Shown in pieces: positions 19,017 to 28,562 of a DNA stretch of 64,000 bases (position 1 is its first letter; every line of letters starts with the position of its first letter). Under the pieces are notes generated by a model. It did no database searches. It saw nothing but the letters and a program-made list of their open reading frames with translations, and was not told the DNA's origin. A program made the position numbers and the translations under genes. Origin of the DNA: an uncultured Clostridia bacterium. Its GTDB lineage: Bacteria; Bacillota; Clostridia; Christensenellales; Aristaeellaceae. The stretch is taken from the NCBI GenBank assembly GCA_946414315.1, contig CAMKNZ010000001.1:62001-126000 (forward strand), in the 5' to 3' direction.

Positions 19017-19769
19017 TCAGATCAGTTTCCGGATCCTGACCATATATCTGCTCTTCTTTGTCTCATAATCGATTCCGTCATAAACGGCTTTGCCGAAGCC
19101 CCGCACGGAGAAGGTATCGCCTTCTTTCAGCCGAGCGCTCCGGTCCGTAGCCATCCGGCCATTCACAAAGACCTTTTCGGCCGCAAACAGCTTGTCCGTC
19201 TGTCCGCGGGACAGGTTGGCAAAGGCAGCGATCACCGCGTCCAGCCGTTCTGACGACACATTCACCCGAAGCGGGGCATACCGTGGCTGAAGCTCCGGCA
19301 CGTCCGCCGCCGTGATCTCCGCGGTCACCGTTGTCCGGCGCACCTGGTCCAGGGAAGACACGATCATATCCGCGGCGGAACTCAGACAGAAAAGCCAGGC
19401 CCGGTGTTCCCGGACCAGGATATCGCCGATCAGGCTGCGTTCGATCCCCAGGCCCAGAACGGCTCCGAGGTAGTCCCGGTGGGTCAGTTCCTCCGCGTAC
19501 TTTTCAGATTTCGGTTTTACAGCGATCACGCTGACCGGCGGATCGAGCGGCCCCATCTCCGTTTCATTCCCGGCTGCCAGGATCTTTCGTTCCGCATTCT
19601 CATATCCCCCTGACAGAAGAAAAGAAAAGCCGGCCGATTCTTTGCTGCGAAGAAAATCGTCCTGCTCTGCCAGAGAAAGGAAGCCGGAATACTGCCAGCT
19701 CCCTGTCTTTTCGCTTTTCCGGCACAGATCCAGCAGGTGCCGGATCATTACGTCATTTGTCGGTGTCAT
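19017..19769 (-). CDS. YlmH-like S4 RNA-binding domain protein
   Basis: C-terminal S4 domain SSERLDAVIAAFANLSRGQTDKLFAAEKVFVNGR. Confidence 0.85.
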   Translation of the reverse strand: MTPTNDVMIRHLLDLCRKSEKTGSWQYSGFLSLAEQDDFLRSKESAGFSFLLSGGYENAERKILAAGNETEMGPLDPPVSVIAVKPKSEKYAEELTHRDYLGAVLGLGIERSLIGDILVREHRAWLFCLSSAADMIVSSLDQVRRTTVTAEITAADVPELQPRYAPLRVNVSSERLDAVIAAFANLSRGQTDKLFAAEKVFVNGRMATDRSARLKEGDTFSVRGFGKAVYDGIDYETKKSRYMVRIRKLI

Positions 19770-20459
19770 TTATTTGCTCCTGATTTTCAGGGTTTTCAGG
19801 TATTCCTTCTGTTCCGGCGTAATTCGGTAGCTTTCAATTGCTTTCCGGATCGCCTTGTTGTGCGTCCAGGTGTCCAGCCGGCGGTTTTCGATAAAGGGAA
19901 GCACCGCGTCATACTGCTTTGCCAGCGCCGTGGCAAAATACCAGGCGGTCATCATGTTGACATAATATTCTTCGGACCGGATCTTCGCGACCATCTCCGG
20001 ATACGCGATGTCGAAATCTTCGCCCAGATAGTGTTCCATCAGCATCCCGATCCCGAACCGGATTATATAGGTCTCCCCGGACGCGATCCATTTTTTGATA
20101 GGCTGGAGCAGCTCGGTCCGGTGCTTCCGGAACACCTTCGGCGACATCTGGTCGCAGGTGGCCCAGTTGTCCACATACGGCAGGAAACGCTCCAGTGCAG
20201 CCAGGCATTCCGCATAATCCTTCATGCCGGAGAGAATGAACGCGTGCAGCTGGTTCTCGTCAAAGTAGCGGTGCGGCAGGTCGTTCAGGAATGCGTCAAT
20301 TCCTTCTCTCCCGGCCAGTTCCTTTGCCATCCGCCGCAGTTCCGGGGTCCGTACGCCGATGATGCTTTCCGGCTTTACCGTCGGAATGATCTTCACCTGC
20401 ATCTCCCGGTACTTCAGGTCCTGAAGGCTGAACAGTTCCTTCCGGATTTTGTCGGTCAT
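19770..20459 (-). CDS. DNA alkylation repair protein (AlkD-like)
   Basis: HEAT-like ALK repeats: GVRTPELRRMAKELAGR, YVDNWATCDQMSPKVF. Confidence 0.85.
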   Translation of the reverse strand: MTDKIRKELFSLQDLKYREMQVKIIPTVKPESIIGVRTPELRRMAKELAGREGIDAFLNDLPHRYFDENQLHAFILSGMKDYAECLAALERFLPYVDNWATCDQMSPKVFRKHRTELLQPIKKWIASGETYIIRFGIGMLMEHYLGEDFDIAYPEMVAKIRSEEYYVNMMTAWYFATALAKQYDAVLPFIENRRLDTWTHNKAIRKAIESYRITPEQKEYLKTLKIRSK

Positions 20460-20537
20460 CCCGTTCACGCTCCTTACGATTATAAAAACGATCACTTGGC
20501 AAAGACAAGTGATCATCTGATGGTTACCGTTAACAGA

Positions 20538-20897
20538 TTATTTAATCTGTTTGCTGATCGCGGCAAAGGATTCCTCGGAAAGATCATGTTCGATCTTGCA
20601 GGCATCTTCCTTCGCGATCTCCTCCGGCACGCCGATCTGGATCAGATACTTCGTCAGCGCCTGGTGCCGGTCATAGATCTTCCGCGCGATGGCATAGCCC
20701 TTGTCCGTCAGGGAGATCAGGTTATCCGTGCTCATCTTGATATACCCGTTCTCTTTCAGCTTTTTCATGGCCACGCTGACGGAAGGCTTGGAAACGTTCA
20801 GGCCCACGGCGATATCAATGGAGCGCGCATGTCCCTTCTGTTCCAGCAGCATCAGGATCTGCTCCAGATAGTCTTCGCCTGATTCGTAGATATTCAT
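20538..20897 (-). CDS. DtxR/MntR family metal-dependent transcriptional regulator (canonical ligands)
   Basis: EDYLEQI, DRHQALTKYL, EDACKIEHDLS ligand positions retained. Confidence 0.85.
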   Translation of the reverse strand: MNIYESGEDYLEQILMLLEQKGHARSIDIAVGLNVSKPSVSVAMKKLKENGYIKMSTDNLISLTDKGYAIARKIYDRHQALTKYLIQIGVPEEIAKEDACKIEHDLSEESFAAISKQIK

Positions 20898-20924
20898 AAA
20901 AGCGCTCCTTTCCCGGTTCGGGAA

Positions 20925-20952
20925 ACGGGATGCCGGTCTCCGGCATCCCGCC
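20925..20952. repeat. GGGATGCCGG hairpin, copy 1
   Basis: CGGGATGCCGGTCTCCGGCATCCCG; related hairpins at 24228 and 26508. Confidence 0.6.
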
Positions 20953-21051
20953 TGAATAACGTCATTCTATATGATCCGGTTTCATTTCTCTAACCAGTCA
21001 CAATCTACCATTTTTCGTTTGATTCGTCAATACCGGTCAGACTCCGGTTTG

Positions 21052-23352
21052 TTACTCCGCAGTCTTCAGTGCCGCCACCATATCGATATGCCGGTTCTTC
21101 CGGGCCACCATCAGGCCTACGATCAGCGACACACCGAAGGTCAGCAGGATGCTGACCAGCCAGGTGGGCAGGCCCAGCACCAGTTTCAGCTCATATTCGG
21201 AAGCCAGCGCGGTCAGCAGGTACTGCAGCACGCCGACGCCCACCGGCACACCGATCAGGATACCGAGCACGGTCAGCCACAGGTTCTGGCTGATCAGCAG
21301 CCGGCCGATCTTGGAATCCTTGAAGCCGACCACCTTCAGCGTCGCCATTTCCCGGTACCGTTCCGTGTAGCTCATCACACCCAGGTTGTACAGCACCACG
21401 ATACCCAGGATCACAGCTGCGATCACCAGCAGCCAGATCATCTTGTTCATCAGGTCCATAAACACGTCGAAGGAATCCATGATCGACTGCTTGCTCTGCT
21501 GGTTCAGGATGTGTTTGTCTTCCGGAATCTCCGTAGCGTCCGTAAACACGGAATCCGCCGTATAGGTAATGCCGATGCTGTCCGCGAAGGTGTCCGTCAT
21601 AAAGATCCCTTCCGTCATGGAATCCAGCACGCCGGCCACCGGTACGGTATAATGTTCATTGCTGTCATAGGGCGAGAAGGTCAGTTCGCCTCCGGCTTTC
21701 AGGTTATATTCCCGGGCAATCCGGGAGCAGATATACGCGCCGCCGTCCGTCAGCGGAATGACGTTCATATCCTCGTCGGCAAAGCGGACCTTGTCATGGG
21801 TGACGGAATAGATCTCCAGCGAATAACCCCTGTCCCCGATCTGGATCGCGCGGGAAGCCGCCCAGTCCCCGTCCAGGGCTTCGGCAAGCGCTTTCCCTTC
21901 CTCCATGGTCATGTTGTCCGCGTCCAGGTTCACCCTGGTTTTGTAGTTGATCGACTGCTCATAGAAGATATCCAGGAAAGCGTCCATCGTATCCTTCATG
22001 CCCAGTCCGCCCACCAGCAGCACCATGCATCCGATCACGCCGAACAGGGTCATCAGGCTCCGGGCCTTGTGCCGGACGCAGTCCCGCAGGTTCCACTTCG
22101 TGCCGAAGCCGAGCTTCTTGAACCGTTTTGTCTCTTCAAACCGCAGGTGCTTCATCCGCTTCGGGGAATAGGGACGCAGCGCGTCCGCCGCCGTTCCCTG
22201 CAGCATCTTTCTCACGGACAGGAAACCGATGAAGGTCAGGAATGCAATGATCCCGATAATCACATACCAACTGAATGCCGGCGCATGCAGCGTCCAGGAC
22301 GGCATGTCGATATAGGTGGCCATGGCGCCGTCCGGGTTCATGATGAACCAGCCCAGGCCATAACCAATGGCAATGCCCAGGATCGTTCCCAGCAGGCCGA
22401 TGATCAGCGCATAGGCGGAATAGTGGACCAGGATCCGCCGGTCCTTGAACCCAAGCGCCTTGAATGTGCCGATCTGTGTCTTCTCGCTGGCGCAGATCCG
22501 GTGCATGGTCGTCACCATTGTCAGGATCGCGATGGCCAGGAACAACACCGGCAGGATGGATGCCATCGTCTTGCCCTCGTTTACCTCACCCTGGGCTTCC
22601 GCCCAGGAAACCGTCTCATCCTTGGAAAGGATCAGGCGGGTGGTTCCCAGGGCTTTATCCGCCGCTTCGACAAATGCCGGTTTGTCCAGGGAGGCTTTTA
22701 CATTGATCTGGTGATACAGGGAACCGACAAATGACTTGTACATTGCCGGGATCGCGTTGTCCAGCATAGCCGGAGAGATGTATACGAATCCGTAAGTCGA
22801 GTAATCCGGCATCATCTGGGTGGAATCCGGCAGGCAGATCAGGTATTCGCTGGCTTTGACCAGGCCCTTGACCGTTCCCTTGACCGTGATCATCTGGTAG
22901 GTCAGCGTCAGCGGATCGCCGAGTTTGATTCCGTTGGCGGCGGCATAGGAATCGGAAAGCCAGAAACCATCCGGATCCTCCGCACTGTAAGGCTCGCCTT
23001 CCATCACAAGCACGCCGGAAACATTGCTGTTTTCAGTAACGGTCAGTGCCAGCGTATCCGTGTCATCTTTCACCGAAACGTTCAGGGAAAGGAACCGGGT
23101 CGCGTCCTCCACCCCGTCGATCCCCTTCACCGCTTCCAGGTCCTCCGGGCTGAAACCCTTATCTGAATAGATCCGGAAATCGGCATACCCGGTCGCCTCA
23201 TAAATCTCTTTTGTATTGACTTCCAGGGAATACCATTCCACATTGAATCCCAGGAACACGCCGATGCCCAGCGCCACCATGATCACCATGGAAATAAACT
23301 GAGCCTTGTACTGCCACAGCGTCCTGAACAGTTTTTTCAGCAACATTACCAA
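21052..23352 (-). CDS. ABC transporter permease (FtsX/MacB type)
   Basis: 766 aa, two FtsX domains; FtsX-type C-terminal TM arrangement. Confidence 0.85.
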   Translation of the reverse strand: MVMLLKKLFRTLWQYKAQFISMVIMVALGIGVFLGFNVEWYSLEVNTKEIYEATGYADFRIYSDKGFSPEDLEAVKGIDGVEDATRFLSLNVSVKDDTDTLALTVTENSNVSGVLVMEGEPYSAEDPDGFWLSDSYAAANGIKLGDPLTLTYQMITVKGTVKGLVKASEYLICLPDSTQMMPDYSTYGFVYISPAMLDNAIPAMYKSFVGSLYHQINVKASLDKPAFVEAADKALGTTRLILSKDETVSWAEAQGEVNEGKTMASILPVLFLAIAILTMVTTMHRICASEKTQIGTFKALGFKDRRILVHYSAYALIIGLLGTILGIAIGYGLGWFIMNPDGAMATYIDMPSWTLHAPAFSWYVIIGIIAFLTFIGFLSVRKMLQGTAADALRPYSPKRMKHLRFEETKRFKKLGFGTKWNLRDCVRHKARSLMTLFGVIGCMVLLVGGLGMKDTMDAFLDIFYEQSINYKTRVNLDADNMTMEEGKALAEALDGDWAASRAIQIGDRGYSLEIYSVTHDKVRFADEDMNVIPLTDGGAYICSRIAREYNLKAGGELTFSPYDSNEHYTVPVAGVLDSMTEGIFMTDTFADSIGITYTADSVFTDATEIPEDKHILNQQSKQSIMDSFDVFMDLMNKMIWLLVIAAVILGIVVLYNLGVMSYTERYREMATLKVVGFKDSKIGRLLISQNLWLTVLGILIGVPVGVGVLQYLLTALASEYELKLVLGLPTWLVSILLTFGVSLIVGLMVARKNRHIDMVAALKTAE

Positions 23353-24047
23353 TCCACCTCTTCCACCGACAGCGGATTCTCCTGCTCTTCACAGCTCCTG
23401 ATCTTTCCGTTCTTCACCCGGATCACCACGTCCGCCATCTTCGCGATGTTCTGGTTGTGGGTCACAATAATGATCGTCTTGCCCATATCCCTTGCCATGG
23501 AAAGCAGGAGCTTGAGCACCATGACGCCGGTCTCGGAATCCAGCGCGCCGGTGGGCTCGTCGCACAGCAGGATGTGGGGATTCTTTGCCAGAGCCCGGGC
23601 AATGGATACGCGCTGCTGTTCGCCGCCGGACAGCTCGGACGGGAACTGGTGGATATGATCTTCCAGGCCGACAGCCCTGAGCATGTCATGGCTGGAGAGC
23701 GGATTCGGCGCGATCTCCTTTACCAGCGCCACATTCTCCACCACCGTCAGGGTCGGGATCAGGTTATAGCTCTGGAAAACAAAGCCCACGGACGCGGCAC
23801 GGTATTCCGCCAGTTCGTTGGGCGTCAGGGTGGAAATGTCCCTTCCGTTCACAACGATCGTGCCTTCCGTGGGACTGTCCAGGCCGCCGAGCATATTCAG
23901 CAGGGTGCTCTTGCCGGCACCGCTTGGGCCCAGGACCACGATGAACTTCCCTTCCTCCAGGCTCAGGTTCACATGGTCCAACGCCCGCTGTTCATGTTCG
24001 CCGTTCTTATATACTCTTGATACATCCTTGAATTCCACAATTGCCAT
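23346..24047 (-). CDS. ABC transporter ATP-binding protein (LolD/MacB type)
   Basis: [38 protein letters not shown]. Confidence 0.95.
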   Translation of the reverse strand: MAIVEFKDVSRVYKNGEHEQRALDHVNLSLEEGKFIVVLGPSGAGKSTLLNMLGGLDSPTEGTIVVNGRDISTLTPNELAEYRAASVGFVFQSYNLIPTLTVVENVALVKEIAPNPLSSHDMLRAVGLEDHIHQFPSELSGGEQQRVSIARALAKNPHILLCDEPTGALDSETGVMVLKLLLSMARDMGKTIIIVTHNQNIAKMADVVIRVKNGKIRSCEEQENPLSVEEVDW

Positions 24048-24082
24048 GTTCCTCTTTGCTCCTTCATTCGTGGATTGATATT

Positions 24083-24100
24083 GGTTAGTTATATCTAACC
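24083..24100. promoter_or_regulatory. Predicted DtxR-family box
   Basis: GGTTAG-TTATAT-CTAACC palindrome upstream of the ABC operon. Confidence 0.65.
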
Positions 24101-24160
24101 CATATATTTAAGAAAAATCGCGCTTATGATTCAACGGCTATCAACCGCGCGATTCCTTTT

Positions 24161-24176
24161 GTTAGCTTCTGCTAAC
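24161..24176. promoter_or_regulatory. Predicted DtxR-family box
   Basis: GTTAG-CTTCTG-CTAAC palindrome, second site upstream of the ABC operon. Confidence 0.6.
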
Positions 24177-24227
24177 GTTTGCATTTTATCACCAGTGTTT
24201 GATCTTGTCAACCCTTTCGGTCAAAGA

Positions 24228-24254
24228 AAACGGGATGCCGTTTCCAGGCATCCT
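24228..24254 (-). terminator. GGATGCC hairpin, copy 2; likely terminator after glutathione peroxidase gene
   Basis: Minus strand GGATGCCTGGAAACGGCATCCCGTTTTCTTT. Confidence 0.5.
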
Positions 24255-24340
24255 GTTCAGGTGTTATACAAGTCTTACGCAATTTCCCGGGAATCAGCTT
24301 CCTGCCGGCTTTCCGCGAATGTTTTACAGATCTCATCTGC

Positions 24341-24886
24341 TTACAGCGCAGCCTCAACTGCCTTCCGGACTTCCTTCATATCCACCGTGGGCTCGAACCG
24401 CGCAATCACCTTTCCTTCACGGTCCACCAGGAATTTGGTGAAGTTCCACTTGATATAGGCTTTCTCACCGAACTTCTTGTTGTTCATATCCGCGAACTTG
24501 CTCAGTGCCGCCATCTTCAGGCCCTTACCGAAACCTTCAAAGGGCTTTTCGGCTGCCAGATAAGCAAACAGCGGATCGGCAGTTTCCCCGTTCACGTCGA
24601 TCTTGGCAAACTGCGGGAATTCCGTGCCGAACTTCAGCGTGCAGAACTGATGGATCTCATCGGCGTCTCCCGGTGCCTGGTTTGCAAACTGATTGCAGGG
24701 GAAGTCCAGAATTTCCAGTCCCTGATCCTTCATTTCCTTATACATCGCTTCCAGGGGCTCATAATGAGGCGTGAATCCGCAGCCGGTAGCCGTGTTGACA
24801 ATCAGTAGCACCTTTCCCTGGTATTCTGACAGGTTGACCTCCTTCCCCTGTCTGTCTTTTACTGTGAAATCATAAACCGTTTTCAT
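24341..24886 (-). CDS. Glutathione peroxidase (Cys-type)
   Basis: VLLIVNTATGCGFTPHY, LDFPCNQF, IKWNFTKFLVDREG. Confidence 0.95.
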   Translation of the reverse strand: MKTVYDFTVKDRQGKEVNLSEYQGKVLLIVNTATGCGFTPHYEPLEAMYKEMKDQGLEILDFPCNQFANQAPGDADEIHQFCTLKFGTEFPQFAKIDVNGETADPLFAYLAAEKPFEGFGKGLKMAALSKFADMNNKKFGEKAYIKWNFTKFLVDREGKVIARFEPTVDMKEVRKAVEAAL

Positions 24887-25010
24887 GATCGGTTTCTCCT
24901 TTCTGTTTTATGCGATTATATTTTATCAAATATTTTATGATTGTCAACCCCTTTTTTCTGTTGTTCACAATTGTTTTTTCGTCATCACAGTCACAGCATA
25001 ATTTGTTTTT

Positions 25011-25790
25011 TCATCCAAGCGCCACGTCCAGGATCATCATCAGCACAAAGCCAAGTGAAAAAGCAATGGTTCCGGTATTGGAGTGTTTCCCTTCCGACAT
25101 TTCAGGAATCAGTTCCTCCACGACCACATACATCATGGCACCAGCCGCGAAAGCCAGGAAATAAGGCATCACCGGTGTAACCAGTCCCGCTGCCAGGATC
25201 GTAATCACTGCAGCGATCGGTTCGACCGCACCGGAAAGCACGCCCATCCGGAAAGTTTTCCTTCTGGGCATTCCCTCTGCCAGCAGCGGCATGGATACGA
25301 TCGCCCCCTCTGGGAAGTTCTGGATTGCAATCCCAAGTGCCAGCGTCAACGCTCCCCCGGCAGTAATACCGACAGACCCGGCCAGCAGTCCGGCATAGAC
25401 TACGCCAACAGCCATTCCTTCCGGAATATTGTGCAACGTAACGGCCAGGATCAGCTTTGTCGTTCGCTTGAAGCCGCTCTGCGGCCCTTCGTTCTGTTTA
25501 TCCATATGCGTATGCGGAGTAAGTACATCCAGCCCCAGCAGAAAACCGACGCCGATCAGAAAGCCGATGGCCGCGGGCAGGAAAGCCAGTTTCCCCATTT
25601 CCGAACTGCTGTCCAGCGCCGGTTGCAGCAGGCTCCAGAAGGATGCGGCGACCATCACGCCTGCCGCGAAACCAGTCAGCGCTTTCTGTATGCTGTCAGC
25701 AATCTGTTTCTTCAGAAGGAAAACCATCGCTGCGCCCAGGGCAGTGCCCAGGAACGGGATCAGGATGCCTTCGATAATCTGTATATTCAT
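25011..25790 (-). CDS. ZIP family metal transporter
   Basis: LHNIPEGMAVGV, AIQNFPEGAIVSMPL motifs. Confidence 0.9.
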   Translation of the reverse strand: MNIQIIEGILIPFLGTALGAAMVFLLKKQIADSIQKALTGFAAGVMVAASFWSLLQPALDSSSEMGKLAFLPAAIGFLIGVGFLLGLDVLTPHTHMDKQNEGPQSGFKRTTKLILAVTLHNIPEGMAVGVVYAGLLAGSVGITAGGALTLALGIAIQNFPEGAIVSMPLLAEGMPRRKTFRMGVLSGAVEPIAAVITILAAGLVTPVMPYFLAFAAGAMMYVVVEELIPEMSEGKHSNTGTIAFSLGFVLMMILDVALG

Positions 25791-25831
25791 GTTTTTCGCC
25801 TCGATGATAAACAGCTGCCGGAGTAAACGCT

Positions 25832-26464
25832 TCATTTATTCCTTTTTTTTGCCAGGACTGTGATCCAGGGTTTTGAGAGATGATGATCGATCTTTACATC
25901 TGAAAACCCTGCTGTTTTCAGCGCATTTTCAATCTGTTCCCTGGTATATACCTTCATTCCGTCAATGATCTTTTCGAACTTTTGGCCAACGGTATCCATT
26001 CCGTCTGATTCATTGCAGATCAGAAACAGGCCGCCCGGTTTCAGGACCCTGTATACCTGTGTAAAGCACTTTTCAAGCCCGGGCCAGAAATAGATTGTTT
26101 CAAAGGCTGTGGCAAGATCATATCGCTCAGACGGAAGATCCAGGGCAGAAACATCGCCCTGCCGTACCGTGCACCGTCCGGAACCAATCGCTTTCTGGTT
26201 GTACTCCCTGGCCTTCTCTACGGACAGTTCAGAATAATCAACGGCTGTAACATGCGCACCGGAATATCTGTTCAGAAGCTCTCCGGCATTCCGTCCGCCT
26301 CCGCATCCAAGATCCGTTATCTCCTCCGGATGAATAACCGGCAGATGGGAAAGTCCCCAGTCTGCCATCCTGGCATGCCCGGAATTCATGCCCTTCAGCA
26401 TCATCTTTCCCAGAAAGCCTTCCGGTTTCCTGGTTTGATTGACATAGTTTTTAAACAATCCCAT
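25832..26464 (-). CDS. Class I SAM-dependent methyltransferase
   Basis: ITDLGCGGGRNAGELL motif I. Confidence 0.85.
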   Translation of the reverse strand: MGLFKNYVNQTRKPEGFLGKMMLKGMNSGHARMADWGLSHLPVIHPEEITDLGCGGGRNAGELLNRYSGAHVTAVDYSELSVEKAREYNQKAIGSGRCTVRQGDVSALDLPSERYDLATAFETIYFWPGLEKCFTQVYRVLKPGGLFLICNESDGMDTVGQKFEKIIDGMKVYTREQIENALKTAGFSDVKIDHHLSKPWITVLAKKRNK

Positions 26465-26504
26465 CTCTCCATTTACTCCTTCTTTCAGTATTCAGCAGAA
26501 AGCG

Positions 26505-26532
26505 GGATGCCGGTACGCTTCGGCATCCCGCC
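26505..26532 (-). terminator. GGGATGCC hairpin, copy 3; likely terminator after ZinT-like gene
   Basis: Minus strand GGCGGGATGCCGAAGCGTACCGGCATCCCGCTTTC. Confidence 0.5.
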
Positions 26533-26607
26533 TCTTTGGAGGTAAGTCCATAGGAGGTCAATCCTCTGGTATATCATCCGGGCTGCCCGACCCGGCTGAT
26601 ATCATCG

Positions 26608-27348
26608 TCAAGCGGCGCCTTCCGCCTGTTCTTCCGCCAGGTTCTCTTCACAGAACAAGGTAATCACGTTTTTGATCATTTCTTCATCGGCGTCCACCGG
26701 GAAACCGGCAACCAGCCAGTAAGCATAGGGACCTTCGTTATATTTGGCCAGGTCATCCACGTTGCTGCCGTAACGGAATTCCAGATGATAGGTGGTTGCA
26801 GGAGTATCAGGCATCATATAGAAGTATTTGAATTCGCCCGCGTCCTCGTCAGCCGTTTCATAGAGATAACCTTCCATCATCCCGGCCAGGAGCAGCTTGC
26901 TGACGTAGGTATATTCATGGCTGAACACCTGCGTGCCGTTCTCATCCGCACCGCTGATCCTGGTTCCGTCAAAAGTAATCGTGGAAACACCGTTGATGAA
27001 CAGGCAGTCAAACTGTGCGCCGTTGGAGCCGTCGCCGTAGGCGTCGATTGCTTCCTGTCCGTAGATCGTACCATTGCATGCAGCCTTCAGCATTTCGGCG
27101 ACCATCGGTCCGTTTTCTTCGCCCATAGCCGCAACGCAGGGATCCAGCCAGATCTGATCATATTCCGGTTTGGTGATCACCGGGAACAGGGGTTCATAGG
27201 TACCTTTGATATTTTCCAGCAGCGCCGCGGCTTCCGCGGCTTCATCTGCAGTATCAGCTTTGACATAAGTACCGAGGACAACGAGCATCACAAGTGCCAG
27301 TACAAAGGGGGTCAGCTTTTTCAGAACCTGTTTCATCATGAAAAACAT
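26608..27348 (-). CDS. Secreted ZinT-like (lipocalin-like) metal-binding family protein
   Basis: Signal peptide; G-Y-LYE-DAG-KY...YHLEFRYGSNVDDL...YAYWLVAGFPVDADEEMI resembles ZinT C-terminal region. Confidence 0.45.
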   Translation of the reverse strand: MFFMMKQVLKKLTPFVLALVMLVVLGTYVKADTADEAAEAAALLENIKGTYEPLFPVITKPEYDQIWLDPCVAAMGEENGPMVAEMLKAACNGTIYGQEAIDAYGDGSNGAQFDCLFINGVSTITFDGTRISGADENGTQVFSHEYTYVSKLLLAGMMEGYLYETADEDAGEFKYFYMMPDTPATTYHLEFRYGSNVDDLAKYNEGPYAYWLVAGFPVDADEEMIKNVITLFCEENLAEEQAEGAA

Positions 27349-27363
27349 CCTTTCACTTTTTTA

Positions 27364-27377
27364 TTAGTTTATCCTAA
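27364..27377. promoter_or_regulatory. Predicted DtxR-family box
   Basis: TTAG-TTTATC-CTAA just upstream of ZinT-like start. Confidence 0.55.
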
Positions 27378-27437
27378 CCTGCGGATTGCGTTTTGCCCAT
27401 ACTCTTTGTTTTCTTACTTCATCTGTATGAGCAACTT

Positions 27438-27453
27438 GTTAGTCTTAGCTAAC
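27438..27453. promoter_or_regulatory. Predicted DtxR-family box
   Basis: GTTAG-TCTTAG-CTAAC, second site upstream of ZinT-like gene. Confidence 0.6.
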
Positions 27454-27465
27454 ATCTGAACAATA

Positions 27466-27888
27466 TCATGGCAGAGCTGGTTTGTCAACATGCTCCGCTG
27501 TCGCGATATTATCTTCTTTTTCTTTGCCGTCGTTCAGTCTGTATGCAGATCTGAGTGCTCTGCAGGAAGCATTGCTCAGTTTACGGCTCAACGTCACCGC
27601 ATCATGGTCTGCAACGGAGCTTTCCACGCCAAAGCTTACAAGTAGTTTTCGGAAAAAGACAATGCGTTCATTAATCTGATCAGCGTATTCCCTGAATAAT
27701 GGACTGAATGAAAGATCTCCGTTCACTTTCTTAATAAGATATCCCTGATCACGCAGCTTGCGCAGCGCCAGGCTGACAGCGGATGCCTTGACACCCAGAA
27801 AACGTCCGACATCCGCAGCACATACATATTCCTGCTTCTGTTTCAGCAGGCCGATCACATACAGGTACCGATCCAGCGAGTGTTTCAT
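27466..27888 (-). CDS. DtxR/MntR-like wHTH protein with degenerate metal sites
   Basis: DtxR-like wHTH plus dimerisation helices, but ligand positions are R/Y/I/V/S/R. Confidence 0.6.
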   Translation of the reverse strand: MKHSLDRYLYVIGLLKQKQEYVCAADVGRFLGVKASAVSLALRKLRDQGYLIKKVNGDLSFSPLFREYADQINERIVFFRKLLVSFGVESSVADHDAVTLSRKLSNASCRALRSAYRLNDGKEKEDNIATAEHVDKPALP

Positions 27889-27904
27889 GCTCTTTACTTC
27901 CGAT

Positions 27905-28267
27905 TCACTGCACAGATTCAGTCATTCTGTATTCGGTAGGTGTACAACCCTCAACTTTTTTGAAAACATGTGAAAAATGAGCGGGCGAGACAAATCCGAC
28001 CTGTTCCCCGATTTCAGAAACACTCCTGTCAGAGTGAATCAGCAGCTCCCTGGCCTGTTCGCAGCGCATCCGGTTATGATAGGCCAGCAGGGTGGTCCCT
28101 GTGTGTTTCCTGAAGATACGGGAAAGATAATTGCCGTTTATATATAGTGCGCCGGCAATCTTTTCAAGCGAGAACTTTTCTGCGATGTGTTCCCGGATAT
28201 AAAATTCGGCTTGTTTTGAAAGCCGCTCGCCGGCGCAGATCCTCGTCATTTCCGCCATAGCCGCCAC
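27905..28267 (-). CDS. AraC family HTH regulator (DNA-binding domain only, 120 aa)
   Basis: FSLEKIAGALYINGNYLSRIFRKHTGTTLLAYHNRMRCEQARELL...EIGEQVGFVSPAHFSHVFKK. Confidence 0.9.
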   Translation of the reverse strand: MAAMAEMTRICAGERLSKQAEFYIREHIAEKFSLEKIAGALYINGNYLSRIFRKHTGTTLLAYHNRMRCEQARELLIHSDRSVSEIGEQVGFVSPAHFSHVFKKVEGCTPTEYRMTESVQ

Positions 28268-28506
28268 ATCCTTCCTTTTTTCGTTGTTTCCTGCCCATTT
28301 ACGGAAAGCACAATATAACCAGTCGCGTTTATAACCTGCTTCAGCTTGTCTGTATCGATCGGATTGTCAGACTCGATCACAGTCTCTCCTTTTACCCGGG
28401 ATGAACGCACCTTCCTTACCGTAAAAGCAGAGCGGATTGCGTCGTTCACATGTGTTTCACACATGCCGCAGACCATTCCCGATACTTTGACACAGGTTCT
28501 GATCAT
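28246..28506 (-). CDS. Heavy-metal-associated (HMA) domain protein
   Basis: VSGMVCGMCETHVNDAIR; SD GGAGG upstream of ATG at 28506. Confidence 0.8.
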   Translation of the reverse strand: MIRTCVKVSGMVCGMCETHVNDAIRSAFTVRKVRSSRVKGETVIESDNPIDTDKLKQVINATGYIVLSVNGQETTKKGRMWRLWRK

Positions 28507-28562
28507 TGATGATATCCTCCCTGAAAGAGGAGGCACGGTTATTCCGCCGTGCCTTCTGAAAA

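Noticed and set aside
20971-22734. 587-aa plus-strand ORF
   Set aside because: Antisense to the FtsX permease; low-complexity His/Gln-rich translation with no family resemblance.
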